Origin: Filobasidium wieringae
Lineage: Eukaryota > Basidiomycota > Tremellomycetes > Filobasidiales > Filobasidiaceae
Reading direction: 5' to 3'
DNA length: 64,000 bases
Assembly: GCA_001600055.1 (NCBI GenBank)
Contig: BCIV01000023.1
Span: 1-64,000, forward strand
This document shows positions 49,084 to 59,816 of the stretch, piece after piece. Below the pieces are notes generated by a model. It was not told the origin of the DNA and did no database searches. It worked only from the letters and a program-made list of their open reading frames with translations. A program made the position numbers and the translations under genes. The stretch's first letter is position 1; each line of letters opens with the position of its first letter.

Positions 49084-50988
49084 CTATTGTCGCGTACGGA
49101 AACCCGATACAACGGGCGAATCCATATTCACTGGTGTTCCCAACGTCATTGTCCTCAAACCGTTGATAGGGCGAGCGGGAGTGACCGGGTAGCTGGGGTT
49201 CCAGTGTGGCGGGCGTTGTGATCCATCGGGCCACCGTTCGGTGCCGAGACCTTGGGATGCTTGTCGGAGTTCAGCGATTTGCTCGTCCATGAAGAGATCG
49301 TGCTGACGCTGCAGTGCTTCGTTGCGACAGTTGATCGATACGAGCTGTAAAGGGATATGCGATCAATAAGGGGCCCATTCAAACGAGACGATGAAGCACT
49401 GGGACTGACGTATGGGCAAGTCGGTTTCAGACTCAACGTGTTGTAACCTTGCGCAGTGGCTTTCTGCTCGTTCACAAGGGTAGCCCGAGCTCTCAAATCA
49501 GGTGGGTTGATCCCCGCATCGTCCAGAACACTACGGACGGTTTCCGTTATAACGAACGAGCTCGACAACGAGTCGTAAAGCATGTTCGATAATAACACGA
49601 GATCCGATCGATGAGCGGTCCTATCGAACTGCCAAGTCGAATTCACCTCGCAATTCACCTCGAATTCGTGAGGATTACGATCCGCGGACTGGACGGTGTA
49701 GATGAACATGCAGCCTAGGGCGCCGTTGGTGGAGCACCAATCGTTCATCTCCCTCACGCAATCCGAGGGGCTGGTGGTTGTGCGCGTCGTTTGCGCCCCA
49801 GTGATGGGGAATAACCTGGCACTTCCACGATCGACGGTTTGGAACTTGACGTGGCCCGGGAAATAGGTGTCCCTGCTGGGACCGAGAGGGTCGAGAGGTG
49901 CGGCTGCGCTGGTGGCCCTGCTGATGAGGTACTGGATGTCCCGGTCCACGAGGGAGATGTCCAGGTCGATGAGTTTAGGAACATCGACCGGTGGGTTCAA
50001 ACGGATCTTCGCTGTAGGTGGATGGACAGGTCCGATCAATACTTTGTCTAGCCCGCTTGTATGTGAGACTGGACTTACCAGGTATATCTTCCTTACTGAC
50101 CATACCCTCCCGTTGATCGAGTTTCATCGCCACATCCGTTTCATACTGGGTCCAACCGGGCACGACCAACCCATGCGATTCGTACTCGCCCCGCCAAAAC
50201 AAATCCACCGGTCGACAAAGATGTTTAAAACAGTTCTTGAACTCCTTGGCCGCGGTCCCGAGAGCGATAACGTCGATGGCGGGGCAAGGCGTTGTGTAGA
50301 CGAGGGTGGGGCTGTTATCCGTATCTTGAAGGAGTAAGACCATTATCTTTCTGCCGTTCGAGAGGTTGGCCGTTTCGTAAGCCTGAACGAGGCGCAGTAG
50401 ATCAGTTGAAAGCCAAGGGAATGACCGGCATTGCTCACTTTCTGGAAGATCTTTGGGCATTCGCCGTTACCGGGGGAGACCATATCACGAGATTGAGCCT
50501 GTACTTTATTAAACGAAAGGAGTCCTTGGGGCGCCAAGTACCGGCCTTCGACATCGGAATGATCTACATCCAACTGGAAGTGTAACCGGGGAACGATCTT
50601 TAGTCCCTTCGTGGAGGGTTTGGGCCATATAGGTAAGTTACTGGCGATCCGTTCGGTACAGGTATCGGAGAGGGATCTCAGGGAGGGTGTGGTTCCGATG
50701 GATTCGATTAGAGGTAGGAACGGTGCTCTAGCTTGAACACGGAAGGACGTCGACGGTGAGGCACGATCAGATCAGGGTCCGTCCATTCGACTTACCTATC
50801 TTGACCGCCGGCATCAAGGAGGGATCCCATGATGGTACGTCGGCTTGTGAAGATTGGTACAGCTGCTTGTTACTTCGAGACTTCTTGAGTGATTTCGGAA
50901 GGGGGACTGGATCGGGATCGTTTGTTGAGGTGGTACGGATGTTGACCATCGATTTCTTGTTTCTGACTATCGGTCGGCGGTGGTCCAT
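49084..50988 (-). CDS. Hypothetical protein, five exons, 560 residues
   Basis: Model: complement of exons 50796-50988, 50439-50731, 50079-50382, 49410-50041 and 49084-49344. Introns are 64, 56, 37 and 65 nt, all GT-AG and phase-consistent, with donors GTAAGT, GTGAGC, GTAAGT and GTCAGT. The first 60 residues are basic and Ser-rich. From about 65 the protein looks globular, with ARAPFLPLIESIGTTPSLRS, GLKIVPRLHFQLDVDHSDVE, LVYTTPCPAIDVIALGTAAK, a GEYESHGLVVPGW motif, VDVPKLIDLDISLVDRDIQY and MNDWCSTNGALGCMFIYTVQ. The C-terminus has a short coiled-coil-like stretch (ALQRQHDLFMDEQIAELRQ), then a Pro-rich tail. There is no signal peptide or membrane helix. I do not recognise a domain; intact exons and consistent phases make it a confident gene of unknown function. 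Confidence 0.82.
50042..50078 (-). other. 37-nt spliceosomal intron
   Basis: Intron of the gene at 49084-50988: donor GTAAGT, acceptor GACAAAG, with a GGCTAGAC element shortly before the acceptor. Removing it restores phase (G|TA). It is one of several introns of 40 nt or less inferred in this window. Confidence 0.75.
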
Positions 50989-51887
50989 CTTGTGATGTTA
51001 GGTGTCTTGAGAACAGGGTAGTGGTAGCGGATATTTGGAATACAGGAGTAGTATCCAGCGATAATAGTGCAAGTGAACGACTGCAAGTCAGGTCGCCGTC
51101 GCAGTAGTAGCATCATGTTGTTGCTGTTGTTGACCATGACCATTGTTATGATTCTAAACCGTCTCCAGCTCGTCTTTATGATTGATGGATGATGGTCTCA
51201 AACCGGGGCAGAACGACTCTGAAACGCCTTTGGTCGCTGTTGCTGTGCATGGAAAGTCAACCAACGTTCCCGTCGCGTACGTAAACCTTCGATCGGACGC
51301 GAATCGTGAGCGAATCATAAACGATCGAGGCTGAGGTTCTAATGATCTGATGGTCGACCACCATACACATCACTACACATGCTACACAATACTATCTAGC
51401 TACGCTACCAGATGCCCTTCCAAGTCGATCAGCTTCAGTCTAAATGGGGCAACAAGATGTCGTCCACACTGTCAAGACGAACGAACCAAAGCGATGTCAA
51501 GCAAGACCCCGCACCCTCGCTGCGCAGGGGACGCCAACGATCTGCAACCTCTAAACGAACCAAAATCCTCCCTTTTCCATATCGCCGTCTTCCAAGCAGA
51601 GCTCACCTTTGAAACCCTCGCGCGCGAAGATCCTCCCTTTTCTTTCGCCTTACCTTTCATGCAGGTTGTAGAATACTCTACTCGCAGGAAAGGATGACTT
51701 GTCGCTTGCTCGGGATATGGGATGGTCCGAGGATCAAAACAAATCCTCATTGAGCTGGGGGATTTAAAGGATCATGAAGGGTGGCAAGTATTCCTTTCCC
51801 AACACTTGATAACAAGTATCCATCGTACTCACCAAATCCATCCGATACAACCTTGCGACCTTAACAGTTCATTAAACCTTACGAACC
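50989..51887. promoter_or_regulatory. Divergent region with a possible small ORF
   Basis: It separates the divergent genes at 49084-50988 (minus) and 51888-54277 (plus). Two overlapping plus frames exist at 51350-51697 and 51412-51612. The one from ATG 51494 (MSSKTPHPRCAGDANDLQPL, 67 codons) has reasonable composition but no other support. Confidence 0.4.
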
Positions 51888-54277
51888 ATGCAACCAATCG
51901 ACAGCCCTCCCGAACCAACCCAAACCAACTTTGCCGGCGAAGCTCTTCCCTCTCCCGGAGAAGAGACGGGACAAGCTCTATCGGATCAACCTACGACTGA
52001 ACGTCCTACCACGCAAGAACTCAATCCCGGCTCCAACATCACCTCGCCTGCGGGCCAGGAAGAACGGGAGAAGTACGCCGCTCTTCCCTCCCCCGAGGCA
52101 GAGACCCAACAAGCTTTCCTGGATTAGCCCGTGACCCCTCCCGGATCTCCTCCTACCCAGGAACTCACTCCCAGTCCAGTCCCTTCCGCTCACAACCAGC
52201 AAGACCGGGAGAAGCACGCCGCTCTTCCTCCCACCGGAACAGGGACTCGACAACCCTCTCAAGAACACCCAGAGATCGACCCCGACCTCGAATCCCCCCC
52301 CGCGCAATCGCTCACTCCCAGCTCGCCCCCAAACCCAAACCCTCTGGACAAGCCCCACCCCAACATCCATACGGAGCAGGGCGAAACTCGCTCGACCACC
52401 CCGGGACCGATCCGCTTCAACGACCTTTCCAACGGTATGACCGGTATGACCGGTATGGCGGCGTCCCTGGTCCCCTCTAAACGTAAATTACCGGAGGGGA
52501 TGGAGGATATGAACAGTGGGAGTCCTTTCAAGAAGATCAGGGGGGGTGGGGGACCGGTCCTACTTGACGCTCAACCGCTTCGACCCGAGGTTCAACCGCT
52601 CCAGTTCCACACCGATCCACCTCAACCACGCACCGAACCTCTTTCTCCCTCACAACAACCACATCCCCCCCAATCCCCCCCTGCCCCCCATGCCGGTAAG
52701 ACCTCCAAAAAACGAAAGAGGTCCGACCACTCTTTCGAGTCCGCTGGAGATCGGGATCGGGATGGGTCGAAGGAGAGGGAAGAGAGGAAGGAGAGAAAGG
52801 AGAGGAAGGAGAGGAAGGAGAGGAAGAGAAGTAAGAGGAGTAAGAAACGGGTTGAAAGAGGTGACGGTGATGGTGATGGTGATGGTCCGAATGATCAGGT
52901 GATGGTGATGGAGAAGGGGAGGGAGAAGGACAAGAATAAGGAGAAGGCGACGGATAAGGAGAAGGCGACGGACAAGGAGAAGGAGAAGGAAAAGCACAAA
53001 CACAAAGAGAAGGAAAAGCATAAGAAGACCCATAAGAAGGACTTGAAACGGAAGGAAAAGCACAAGAAAGGCGAGTTCCCATTACCACCGTCATAAGCGA
53101 TTCTCGATCGAGACTAACCGCCTCCCTCCCGTCCGTTCAAACAGGATCCGATAAACGCGATCGACAACGCACTCGCTCTCGCTCGTCTTCCCAGCCCGAA
53201 CAGAGCGAATCTAGCCAGCCTGAACCCAGATCCGGATCAAGTCAACTAGACCCACTCGACGAACCTAGTCCCGATGTTCAGATGGACGAAATGAGCGAAA
53301 TGAGGGAGCGGTGCCCCTCCCCTCTCCGCTCCATCTCCACCTCGTCGTTCTCCTCAAACCCAATCCATTCCCCGCGCTCGACCGATCCGATGAATTCCCC
53401 ACTCTCGAACGACCTGAACGATCTCAAACCCATCCCTAATCCCGCCCTTCCGGAATACCCCCAACACCCCTCATACCAAGTAAACCCCACCCCGGACCGC
53501 CCCAAATACACCCAAAACCAACTCCTCGCCCCCTCAACCCGTTACTCCCACCCCTGGCCCCCCCTAATCCCCCCGCGCGCTCACCCCAGTGGCACAGGCC
53601 TGTGCACGCAAACCCAACGGGTCCGGAATTACAACGCCCTAGTCCAAGTTCCCGGTAATCGCTGGGTCTTGCTCACGGGGGAGAGGCAGTGTGGGAAATG
53701 TCAACAAAGAGAGCGAACGGGGTGGACGGGGGAGAGGGATTCTGTGGGGTGTTGGGTCAAGGTGCCTCTTAATTGGGAGGAAGGGGGGGATGTGCCCCGG
53801 CCTACGGGGGGGTTTGGGGAGTGTAGGATCGGGAGTATGGGTGGGCCGGGGTGTCTCTTCGGCCCGTCTTCCGACATGGAGGTGGACCCCGTCGTCAAGC
53901 GCGGTCGAGCGACGAGTAGGAAACTCCATCCCCCCGCCCATGGCTGTAGCGCGAATTACAAAAAAGACAAGCAGCAGTCGATCTCCCATCACCTCCAAAC
54001 ACTTACCCTGATCAGCGCTCGATTGGGGACGTTGCTGTGGGGGTCGGGGGATCGGAAGGTGCGGTCTAAGGTCCGGCTTTTGGGTGTTCATGTTGAGGCT
54101 TTGACGGCGATTCTGGGGGAGGGCGATGGGGAGAGCGACGAGGATGAGAGTGACGAGGATGAGAGTGATGAGGATTTGGATGGGGATGAGGAGGATGAGG
54201 ACAGCGAGGACGACGAGGAGGACGATCATGATGCTCGTAAGGCGGCGCACGAGGCGAAGATCAGTCAAGCGGGTTAG
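51888..54277 (+). CDS. Lys/Glu-rich protein with acidic tail, two exons, internal TAG
   Basis: Exons 51888-53070 and 53145-54277 form one frame of 772 codons including stops. The 74-nt intron has donor GCGAGT, branch GACTAAC and acceptor AAACAG, so it is a GC-AG intron; no GT donor keeps the frame. The first 130 residues are Pro/Ser/Thr-rich with an internal repeat (EEREKYAALP / QDREKHAALP). A TAG at 52125-52127 interrupts the repeat where the other copy has Gln. Then come a basic KKRKRS patch and a long run of Lys/Glu-rich repeats (EKATDKEKATDKEKEKEKHK). Exon 2 encodes an Arg/Ser-rich segment, a Cys-containing globular part (GERQCGKCQQRER ... GCWVKVPL ... GPGCLFGP), a helical region, and an Asp/Glu-rich end (DESDEDESDEDLDGDEEDED). 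Composition suggests a nuclear or chromatin-associated protein (inference). If the TAG is real, translation could restart at ATG 52437 or later; an alternative 102-nt intron (52073-52174) would remove it. Confidence 0.6.
52770..53066. repeat. Purine-rich coding minisatellites
   Basis: GAGAGGAAG-type units (52773-52835), GGTGATGGTGAT units (52860-52912) and AAGGAGAAGGCGACGGAT units (52935-52985) encode the Lys/Glu, Gly/Asp and KEKATD repeats. They also create long spurious frames on the opposite strand. Confidence 0.8.
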
Positions 54278-54811
54278 CCGGCGGGGGTGGTCGGTGTGAT
54301 CAGTAAGGATTGGTGGTGATCGTGGTGTGGATGTTATCGACCTATAATATATGTATACTATCATGTGACTATGCGACGGTGTGCTACGTGCGATATCCTC
54401 ACTCGAGAACGGTTCGGCTTCCTTCATCGCGCTCACTGTCGACCGGTTCAGGTTTCAAGTTGGAGCTGAGCGGAACGGCGTGGGAGTATCACGTGATTTT
54501 CCTCGCTCGCAAACCGCAAAGACTCTATAACGCGCTCTACCGGGCTCTGGAACGCGCTCTGTAACGCGTTCCACAACGCGCTTGCTGTCAGATAGCGTAC
54601 CGCGGTGCAGTAGAGAGTAGAGAGGACACCACGTCATCGAATAATCCAGTTGATACAGTCAACCACCTGGCTCCCTTCTCTTCTCAGATGAATCCTCCAT
54701 ATTCCATCACTCATCGTCGTTCCTCACGACGAGCGAGTTCAGTCTTACTAACACCCGGGCTACGTACGGACTAAGGACCGGTGTGACGTAACAACGTAGA
54801 ACCCAAATGCG
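54278..54811. other. Intergenic region with an ACGCG array
   Basis: No gene is supported. It lies between the stop at 54277 and a possible plus-strand start at 54812, and contains the array described at 54521-54590 and a CACGTG at 54490. Confidence 0.45.
54521..54590. promoter_or_regulatory. Second tandem ACGCG array
   Basis: Four ACGCG cores lie in about 65 bp (AACGCGCTCT twice, one ACGCGT, one ACGCGCT), preceded by GACTCTATA. The arrangement closely resembles 23020-23100. It sits about 230 bp upstream of a possible start codon at 54812. Confidence 0.5.
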
Positions 54812-54999
54812 ATGGATGCGAATCGATCAGAACAAGCTCCGTCCGCTCAGTCCAGTCCAGTCCGATCCAGCTCGTCCAACCTCGCTGAATTGCCCCTCTG
54901 CCAAGTAGAACGCGAGCTGCACTTCTTCATACTACTATCCTCACACCCTACAGCTTCTCACACTATTGAGTTCACTCCTTCACTCGTTCACTCGGACAG
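54812..54999 (+). CDS. Possible first exon of an unresolved gene
   Basis: ATG 54812 opens a frame (MDANRSEQAPSAQSSPVRSS ... CQVERELHFFILLSSHPTAS) ending at donor GTACTCACC, a donor type used by other genes here. The following sequence contains a TTGGACG tandem (55045-55083) as an intron might. I could not find the next exon with certainty; the plus frame at 55063-55719 starts plausibly (EITCAGPDGSYRASRL) but becomes low-complexity. Confidence 0.3.
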
Positions 55000-57165
55000 G
55001 TACTCACCCATAACCTCATCCGAACAACATCCGACCGAATTCTCAGCATTGGACGTTCGACATTGGACGTTGGACGTTGGACGTGGATGGCCGGGACTGG
55101 GGTGATACACACGCCAGGCTTTGAAATCACTTGCGCTGGTCCTGATGGGTCTTATCGGGCAAGCCGACTTTCGACCAGGTCAAGAGATGGATTAATTCTA
55201 GACTATCAATCACGTCACATCGAGTCAAACCACCTCCCTCCCTCCCTCCCTTCCTCTCTCTTGTCCGCGCACGTTCAACAAGCACCCGACTCGCTCCACC
55301 TCGATCCCCGTTTAGCGCACCTCAATCCTACCCCGTCCGGCCTGACGTCCCAAACGAAGGAGACAATCCATAACCAGCCCCAAACCCGGAAGAACGTTCG
55401 TTTCGTTCATCCCATTCATCATCTCCATCATCTTCGTCATATTCATCATATTCGTCATCTTCGTTATCTTCGCGTAAAAGCGGACAAGCAGGCAAGCGGA
55501 CAAGCAGGCAAGCGGACAAGCGGTAGTGATGTTTCCAGGGGAGGGTCCATCCAGCGAGCGGGAGCATGGATGGATGGGGCGTCGTCCAAGCTAGGGAAGG
55601 GCGGGACGGCGGGGAACGGGCGGGGCCGGCGGGGATTGGGGGGGGAGGTTCTCGGTGGTTTTCGGTGCGGGGATGGGAGGTTCTCGGTGCCCGGTTTTGG
55701 GGTGGGTCTTGTGAGTTGATCGTTCGCTTTTTGACGTTCGTTGTCGTGATTGTTGTGTGTTGTGTGTTGATTGTTGTGATTGACGTTGAATGTGGTTGAT
55801 TTTTGATTGTTGTGTGTTGCGTTGTGTTGCAGTCGCATTTGCTCTGGATGGTCCGGATGGTGCGACGAAATGAAAACCTGCAGGGATGGACGATAGGCAG
55901 GCAGGAAGGCGGGAAGGCGGGAAGGCGGGAAGGCGGGAAGGCAGGAAGGCAGGAAGGCGGGAAGGACGATGGTGAGCAGTATTGAGGACGGGGAGATTAG
56001 CAGCTCTTACCAGGATCACCGTTACCTCCATCAACATCACCTCACGATGTCCATCACCGTTACACCACTTTCGCCACCGCTACACCATCTCCACCTCTAT
56101 CACCAGAGCGTCCATCATCACCTCCCCCCAACCCCCGATCCCCAATTCCCTACCGTCAGGACTCTCAAGACCGTCAAGCCGCAAGACCGTCAAGACTCTC
56201 GAGATTGTCGAGACCGTCAAGAGCAGGAACGCTGCAACGCGGGAACGCGGCGACGAAGGGACGAAGGTAACGAAGACGAAGCTAATGCAGACGCAGACCA
56301 AGGGAACGCAGACGAAGGGAGTTGGACGGGCGGCTTTTTCTTTTTTCTTTTTCTTTTTTCCCCTTTTTCTTTTTCTTTTTCCCCTTCTTTTACTTGTTTT
56401 ACTCGTTTTCGAAACGAGGAGGAAGAGGGGAAGAGAGGCAAGAGGGTAGAAGTGGGTTGGATTGGCTTGGATCGGATTGGGTTGGATCGGGTTGGCTTGG
56501 GTGATGCAGTTGAGATTGAGATGGGATGAGAGTTGGAAGGGATGAGGTTGAACGGATCATCGGGATCATAAGCCGAGGTTCGACTCCCGACCCGGTCCTA
56601 GCGCTAGAATTCACTCCTTCTCCCCCCCTCCTCCTGCTTGGACTAAGCGAACAATCCCACCGCTCGCCCGACTGCCCGGACCCGGATTCGCACCGATTAT
56701 CGCTCGTCGTTACGTGGGAACGATCCTAGGCAAGCAATGAGGCGAGGATGGGAAGAGGCGAGGATGGGATGGATCTGGAACGGGATGGGTCTGGGGTTTC
56801 GTTGACGGACTGGAGAGGATTGACGTGAACTGTGGCTTGAGGGTTGGAAGACGAGAGAGAGAGAGAGAGAGTCGGGCGATCGTGGGAAGATTCAGGCTAC
56901 CGGGAGTATCTGATTTGTTACCGGATAGGAATCGAGTTGGAGGACAACGTACCCTCGTCCCATTTACTTTCGAGCGTGAGGGTTATGGGTTTGGGTGTTA
57001 GGGCGTTAGGGCGTTAGGGTTATGGGGTGAGGTCAGGGTGTCAGATTTTTAGGGTCAGGGTGTTCGGAGCATAGGGTTATGGGTTAGGATGTTTCGGTCA
57101 GCGCGTCCGGCTTAAGGTCAGGGTTAGGGTCAGGGTGTCGTGAGTCAGGCTGTCAGGGCGTTGGG
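55000..57165. repeat. Low-complexity, minisatellite-rich region
   Basis: Contains TTGGACG units (55045-55083), CAT-rich triplet-like repeats (55405-55470), a 16-bp unit GCGGACAAGCAGGCAA (55479-55524), GGAAGGCGG units (about 55895-55963), a TTTTTC-rich tract (56335-56405), a TTGGATCGG tract (56455-56505), a (GA)n run (56853-56870) and telomere-like repeats (56990-57165). Long frames here on both strands (for example minus 55591-56040 and plus 55969-56529) follow the repeats and I do not count them as genes. Confidence 0.7.
56985..57165. repeat. Degenerate TTAGGG-like repeats
   Basis: GGGTGTTAGGGCGTTAGGGC, then irregular GGTCAGGGTG, GGGTTATGGG and GGTTAGGGTC units. The motif resembles the basidiomycete telomere repeat but is not regular. 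A related stretch in the opposite orientation lies at 18240-18318 (reverse complement GTTTGGGTGTTAGGGCGTTA). Confidence 0.65.
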
Positions 57166-58207
57166 GATTATCAGTCGGATCCACATATCCTCCGATCGAA
57201 CGGTCCAGGGAGGGTGAGAAGTGGTCCCTATGATCTCCGTACCGCTGAAGCTGGATTCGATTGAGAGTTGAGGCCTTGCGGTGTTCTCGTTGGCTCGTTC
57301 AACGACTCGTCGCGCACTCGGCGCTCTCATCGAGCGAGATGAGCACCCGCCACTATCGTTTGATAAAGACGATGAGAGGTGTAGAGGAACAGAGAAGATC
57401 CGGTCAGTTCGTTCTGCAGTTGAGGAGCGGGCATGGCCAGATCGGCCAGTCGGCCCCCTCCCCTCATGGCGTCGTTCTCGCCTTACCACGTTCCCGGCGG
57501 TCGCATTCACCTCGGGAAGTAAAACGTCTGGTCTGTCTGACTCTCTGTGCAATCGGTCTGGCTGAAACGCCGGTTCCCTTTCCATCTCCCCCTCTCTCTT
57601 CCCCTTGTTCCTTTGTTTTAGCAATACATGACGAGCTTATATCATTTTATCGTTGAGATGAACCCGGTCGATCAAAGAGAGAGAGAGAGAGAGAAAGAGC
57701 TCCATCGGTCTTCATAGAAGAGGAATCGGACGTGGGAGTTTGGGGAGTGTGCCGGATCGCGATCGGACATGGCTCGTTTCGTGCAACCTCTTCTTTCTAG
57801 TCACACAGTCAAGCGCTCTGACGCCTGAGCGCGCCTCAACAGGCCTTAGGAAATGTATCATCACCAAAGGGTATTTGGAGATGGCCAAAGAGGAACGAGA
57901 TTTGTCCCGTGTATCCGCAACGTTCTTCGCTCGACCGTACTGTCTCAACCCCAAACGTTGGTCTTCCCGCCCGCTCGCAAGGTCGACGGTAGTCTCTGAA
58001 CCCTCGCTCTTCGGTAGAACACAAAGCCGACGGGGGATTGCGATCGTCCGGCCACAACGTTTCATCGCCGCCAATATCGGATTGGTTCGGATTCCGTCAG
58101 AGTAAGCGCTTCATACTGGATTGTCAATAGCGGGCGGTTTCGATACTGGCATCTGGTGAGCTCGAGGCATGTAGTACAGGAATGAAAGGACTATTCGGCT
58201 CATCTAG
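57166..58207. other. Unresolved frames upstream of the 58.2 kb exon
   Basis: Competing frames: minus 57145-57624 (159 codons), plus 57261-57656 and plus 57740-58105 (121 codons, ending in SRRGIAIVRPQRFIAANIGL before a GTAAGC donor). The last could be an upstream exon of the model at 58208-58708, through a 25-nt exon near 58125-58151, but this is speculative. A (GA)n run lies at 57678-57693. Confidence 0.3.
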
Positions 58208-58708
58208 CCCCTTTTGTTCCTACTAGCGTCTGCTGTCACTCACGCAAGCTGGATTTCCAAGCAAGCATCCGGAAAGTCGGTTTCCCATGATGCCGACTCG
58301 CTTTTCCCACCAGTACCACGGTTTAAGCCAGTCAAACTCGAGCACAACAATCAAGTCACGCCAAAAGGAACGGGAACATCGATCGAAATAGCCCTCGCAA
58401 ACAGTAACGCTGGCGTCGTGCAGCTCGATAGTCGCTTGATCACCGTGCTTGGCGGCTACGTCCCTCTCTCCCTCGTCAACAAGGTCTGTTCGAAACCGGG
58501 AAGGTAGTGGAATGTTCCACCTTGGCTGATGGATACCTTCACATCGTTCATCACCAGCTTTCATCCTTCATTGCTGCACCACAAGCACTGCATTGACCAT
58601 AAGGAGCAACGAATTGATGTTTAGCAAAACACCAAGGACGACGAGGAACTCTTCTGCGACAGCAACACCCACTTCTCAGTTTGGGTTGTAGAGCATCTGT
58701 TGGACTGA
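58208..58708 (+). CDS. 3' part of an unrecognised gene, two exons
   Basis: Exon 58208-58483 begins after an acceptor-like CTCATCTAG. It reads a hydrophobic start (PLLFLLASAVTHASWISK), then KPVKLEHNNQVTPKGTG, SIEIALANSNAGVVQLDSRL and GGYVPLSLVNK, and ends at donor GTCTGT. A 141-nt intron ends GATGTTTAG, and exon 58625-58708 gives NTKDDEELFCDSNTHFSVWV and a stop. The join is phase-consistent. The intron itself stays mostly open in the same frame except for two TAG codons. No ATG is found in the first exon, so an upstream exon is expected. No family is recognised. Confidence 0.4.
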
Positions 58709-58901
58709 AGAGCTCTGCATCATTTTCCAAATCCATGCAACCTTTTCGTCAGATGGTGAAACAGATATCCAAATACTTGGAACCTCAAAAATCAGGCCTG
58801 ATTTGTAAGTAAACGCGCCCTAATATGGCAAACGATCCACCAAAATCCGCCTGAGCCAATCCGCCGGGAACCTCACGACTCGCTCCCAAATCGCATCTAG
58901 C

Positions 58902-59816
58902 CTAGTGCGCTAGAGTTAGTAGACCGGCGTAATCCATCCGCAATGATCTCAGTCCCAGGAAGGTTCCCTCAATCGCTCCCTGTTCCCCTCCAGGTTGCCA
59001 CTCTTGCGCAACGACGCGAAATGAACCGACAAAATCCAAGCCATACTTGACCTTCGATGGTCTTTGAGCTGGTACGACAAGTTGAACCGTGATCACCCCG
59101 CTTCAACGTACCGTTGGGTTATCAGGTTATCGCGCATTCGAGTAACAACCGATATAGCTGGACCTCCTTCGGACGACGCTCTCGCCATCAATCTCACCAC
59201 AACGAGCCGCTCATGAAGATCCTCATATCCTATTCCTTGAGGATTGTTCCACAGCTCAAGACATGGATCCTTGCAGAGAATAGTATCGTTGTTATCCCCA
59301 GGTCCCGATAAGTACGCTGGACAAGAGCCTCAACGAATACCTGAACTTACATCTAGGTTCGATTTGACCGGGACTGAACCCCGCTAACCGGTCATCATCT
59401 CTGGGGTACGCATCATACTTTGTCATCGCCTCCGTACCATCTGGAGATTGGACAGGATCGATGGCACTGGTAGCAGCAGCAGCAAGAACATCATCATTAC
59501 CAAGACTACACCCGGCTCCCAATCTCTCCAGCCTTGCGAAACGATCTCGAGCTCAAGTAAATCTTCAAATCGGCTCCTATCTTACAGGATTTCTGTTCAG
59601 ACGATAGATCCAGTTGATAGGTCAAGGTTCGACCCTGCTTTCCTGGCCGGGTAGGTCACCCCGGAATCAAGATTAAATGAGAGAAGGTAGAACGCGATCC
59701 CATCTGCCAATCGCACGGGTGGAGTACCTCGTGAACTTGTAATCGGGGTATCGTTTTCTCACGATATTGACGTTTATACAGTTGATTATTGACGACAAGA
59801 CAAGGGCGATTGTCAT
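58902..59816 (-). CDS. Unrecognised multi-exon gene, partial model
   Basis: A likely start at ATG 59816 (MTIALVLSSIINCIN, hydrophobic) is followed on the minus strand by coding-like exons. The best part is a frame reading LGNDDVLAAAATSAIDPVQS to SPGQIEPR at about 59360-59510, a 34-nt intron (donor GTAAGT, acceptor GTCCAG), then SYLSGPGDNNDTILCKDPCL, YEDLHERLVVVRLMARASSE and TRMRDNLITQR. The last segment (QRPSKVKYGLDFVGSFRVVA ... SLRMDYAGLLTLAH, stop at 58902) is in another frame. It can be reached by a roughly 95-nt intron from a GTCCAG donor; otherwise a one-base change in a GGGG run is needed. The 5' exons are not resolved. Function unknown. Confidence 0.4.

Noticed and set aside
52537..53094. 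185- and 137-codon minus-strand frames rich in Ser/Pro or Leu/Phe
   Set aside because: They are the complement of the Lys/Glu-coding purine repeats of the plus-strand gene.
55591..56529. Long frames on both strands in the 55.6-56.5 kb minisatellite region
   Set aside because: Their composition mirrors the underlying simple repeats and there are no splice sites or motifs.
58484..58624. In-frame TAG codons at 58505-58507 and 58622-58624 as evidence of readthrough or RNA editing
   Set aside because: A phase-0 intron from GTCTGT at 58484 to GATGTTTAG at 58624 removes both codons and keeps the downstream frame.
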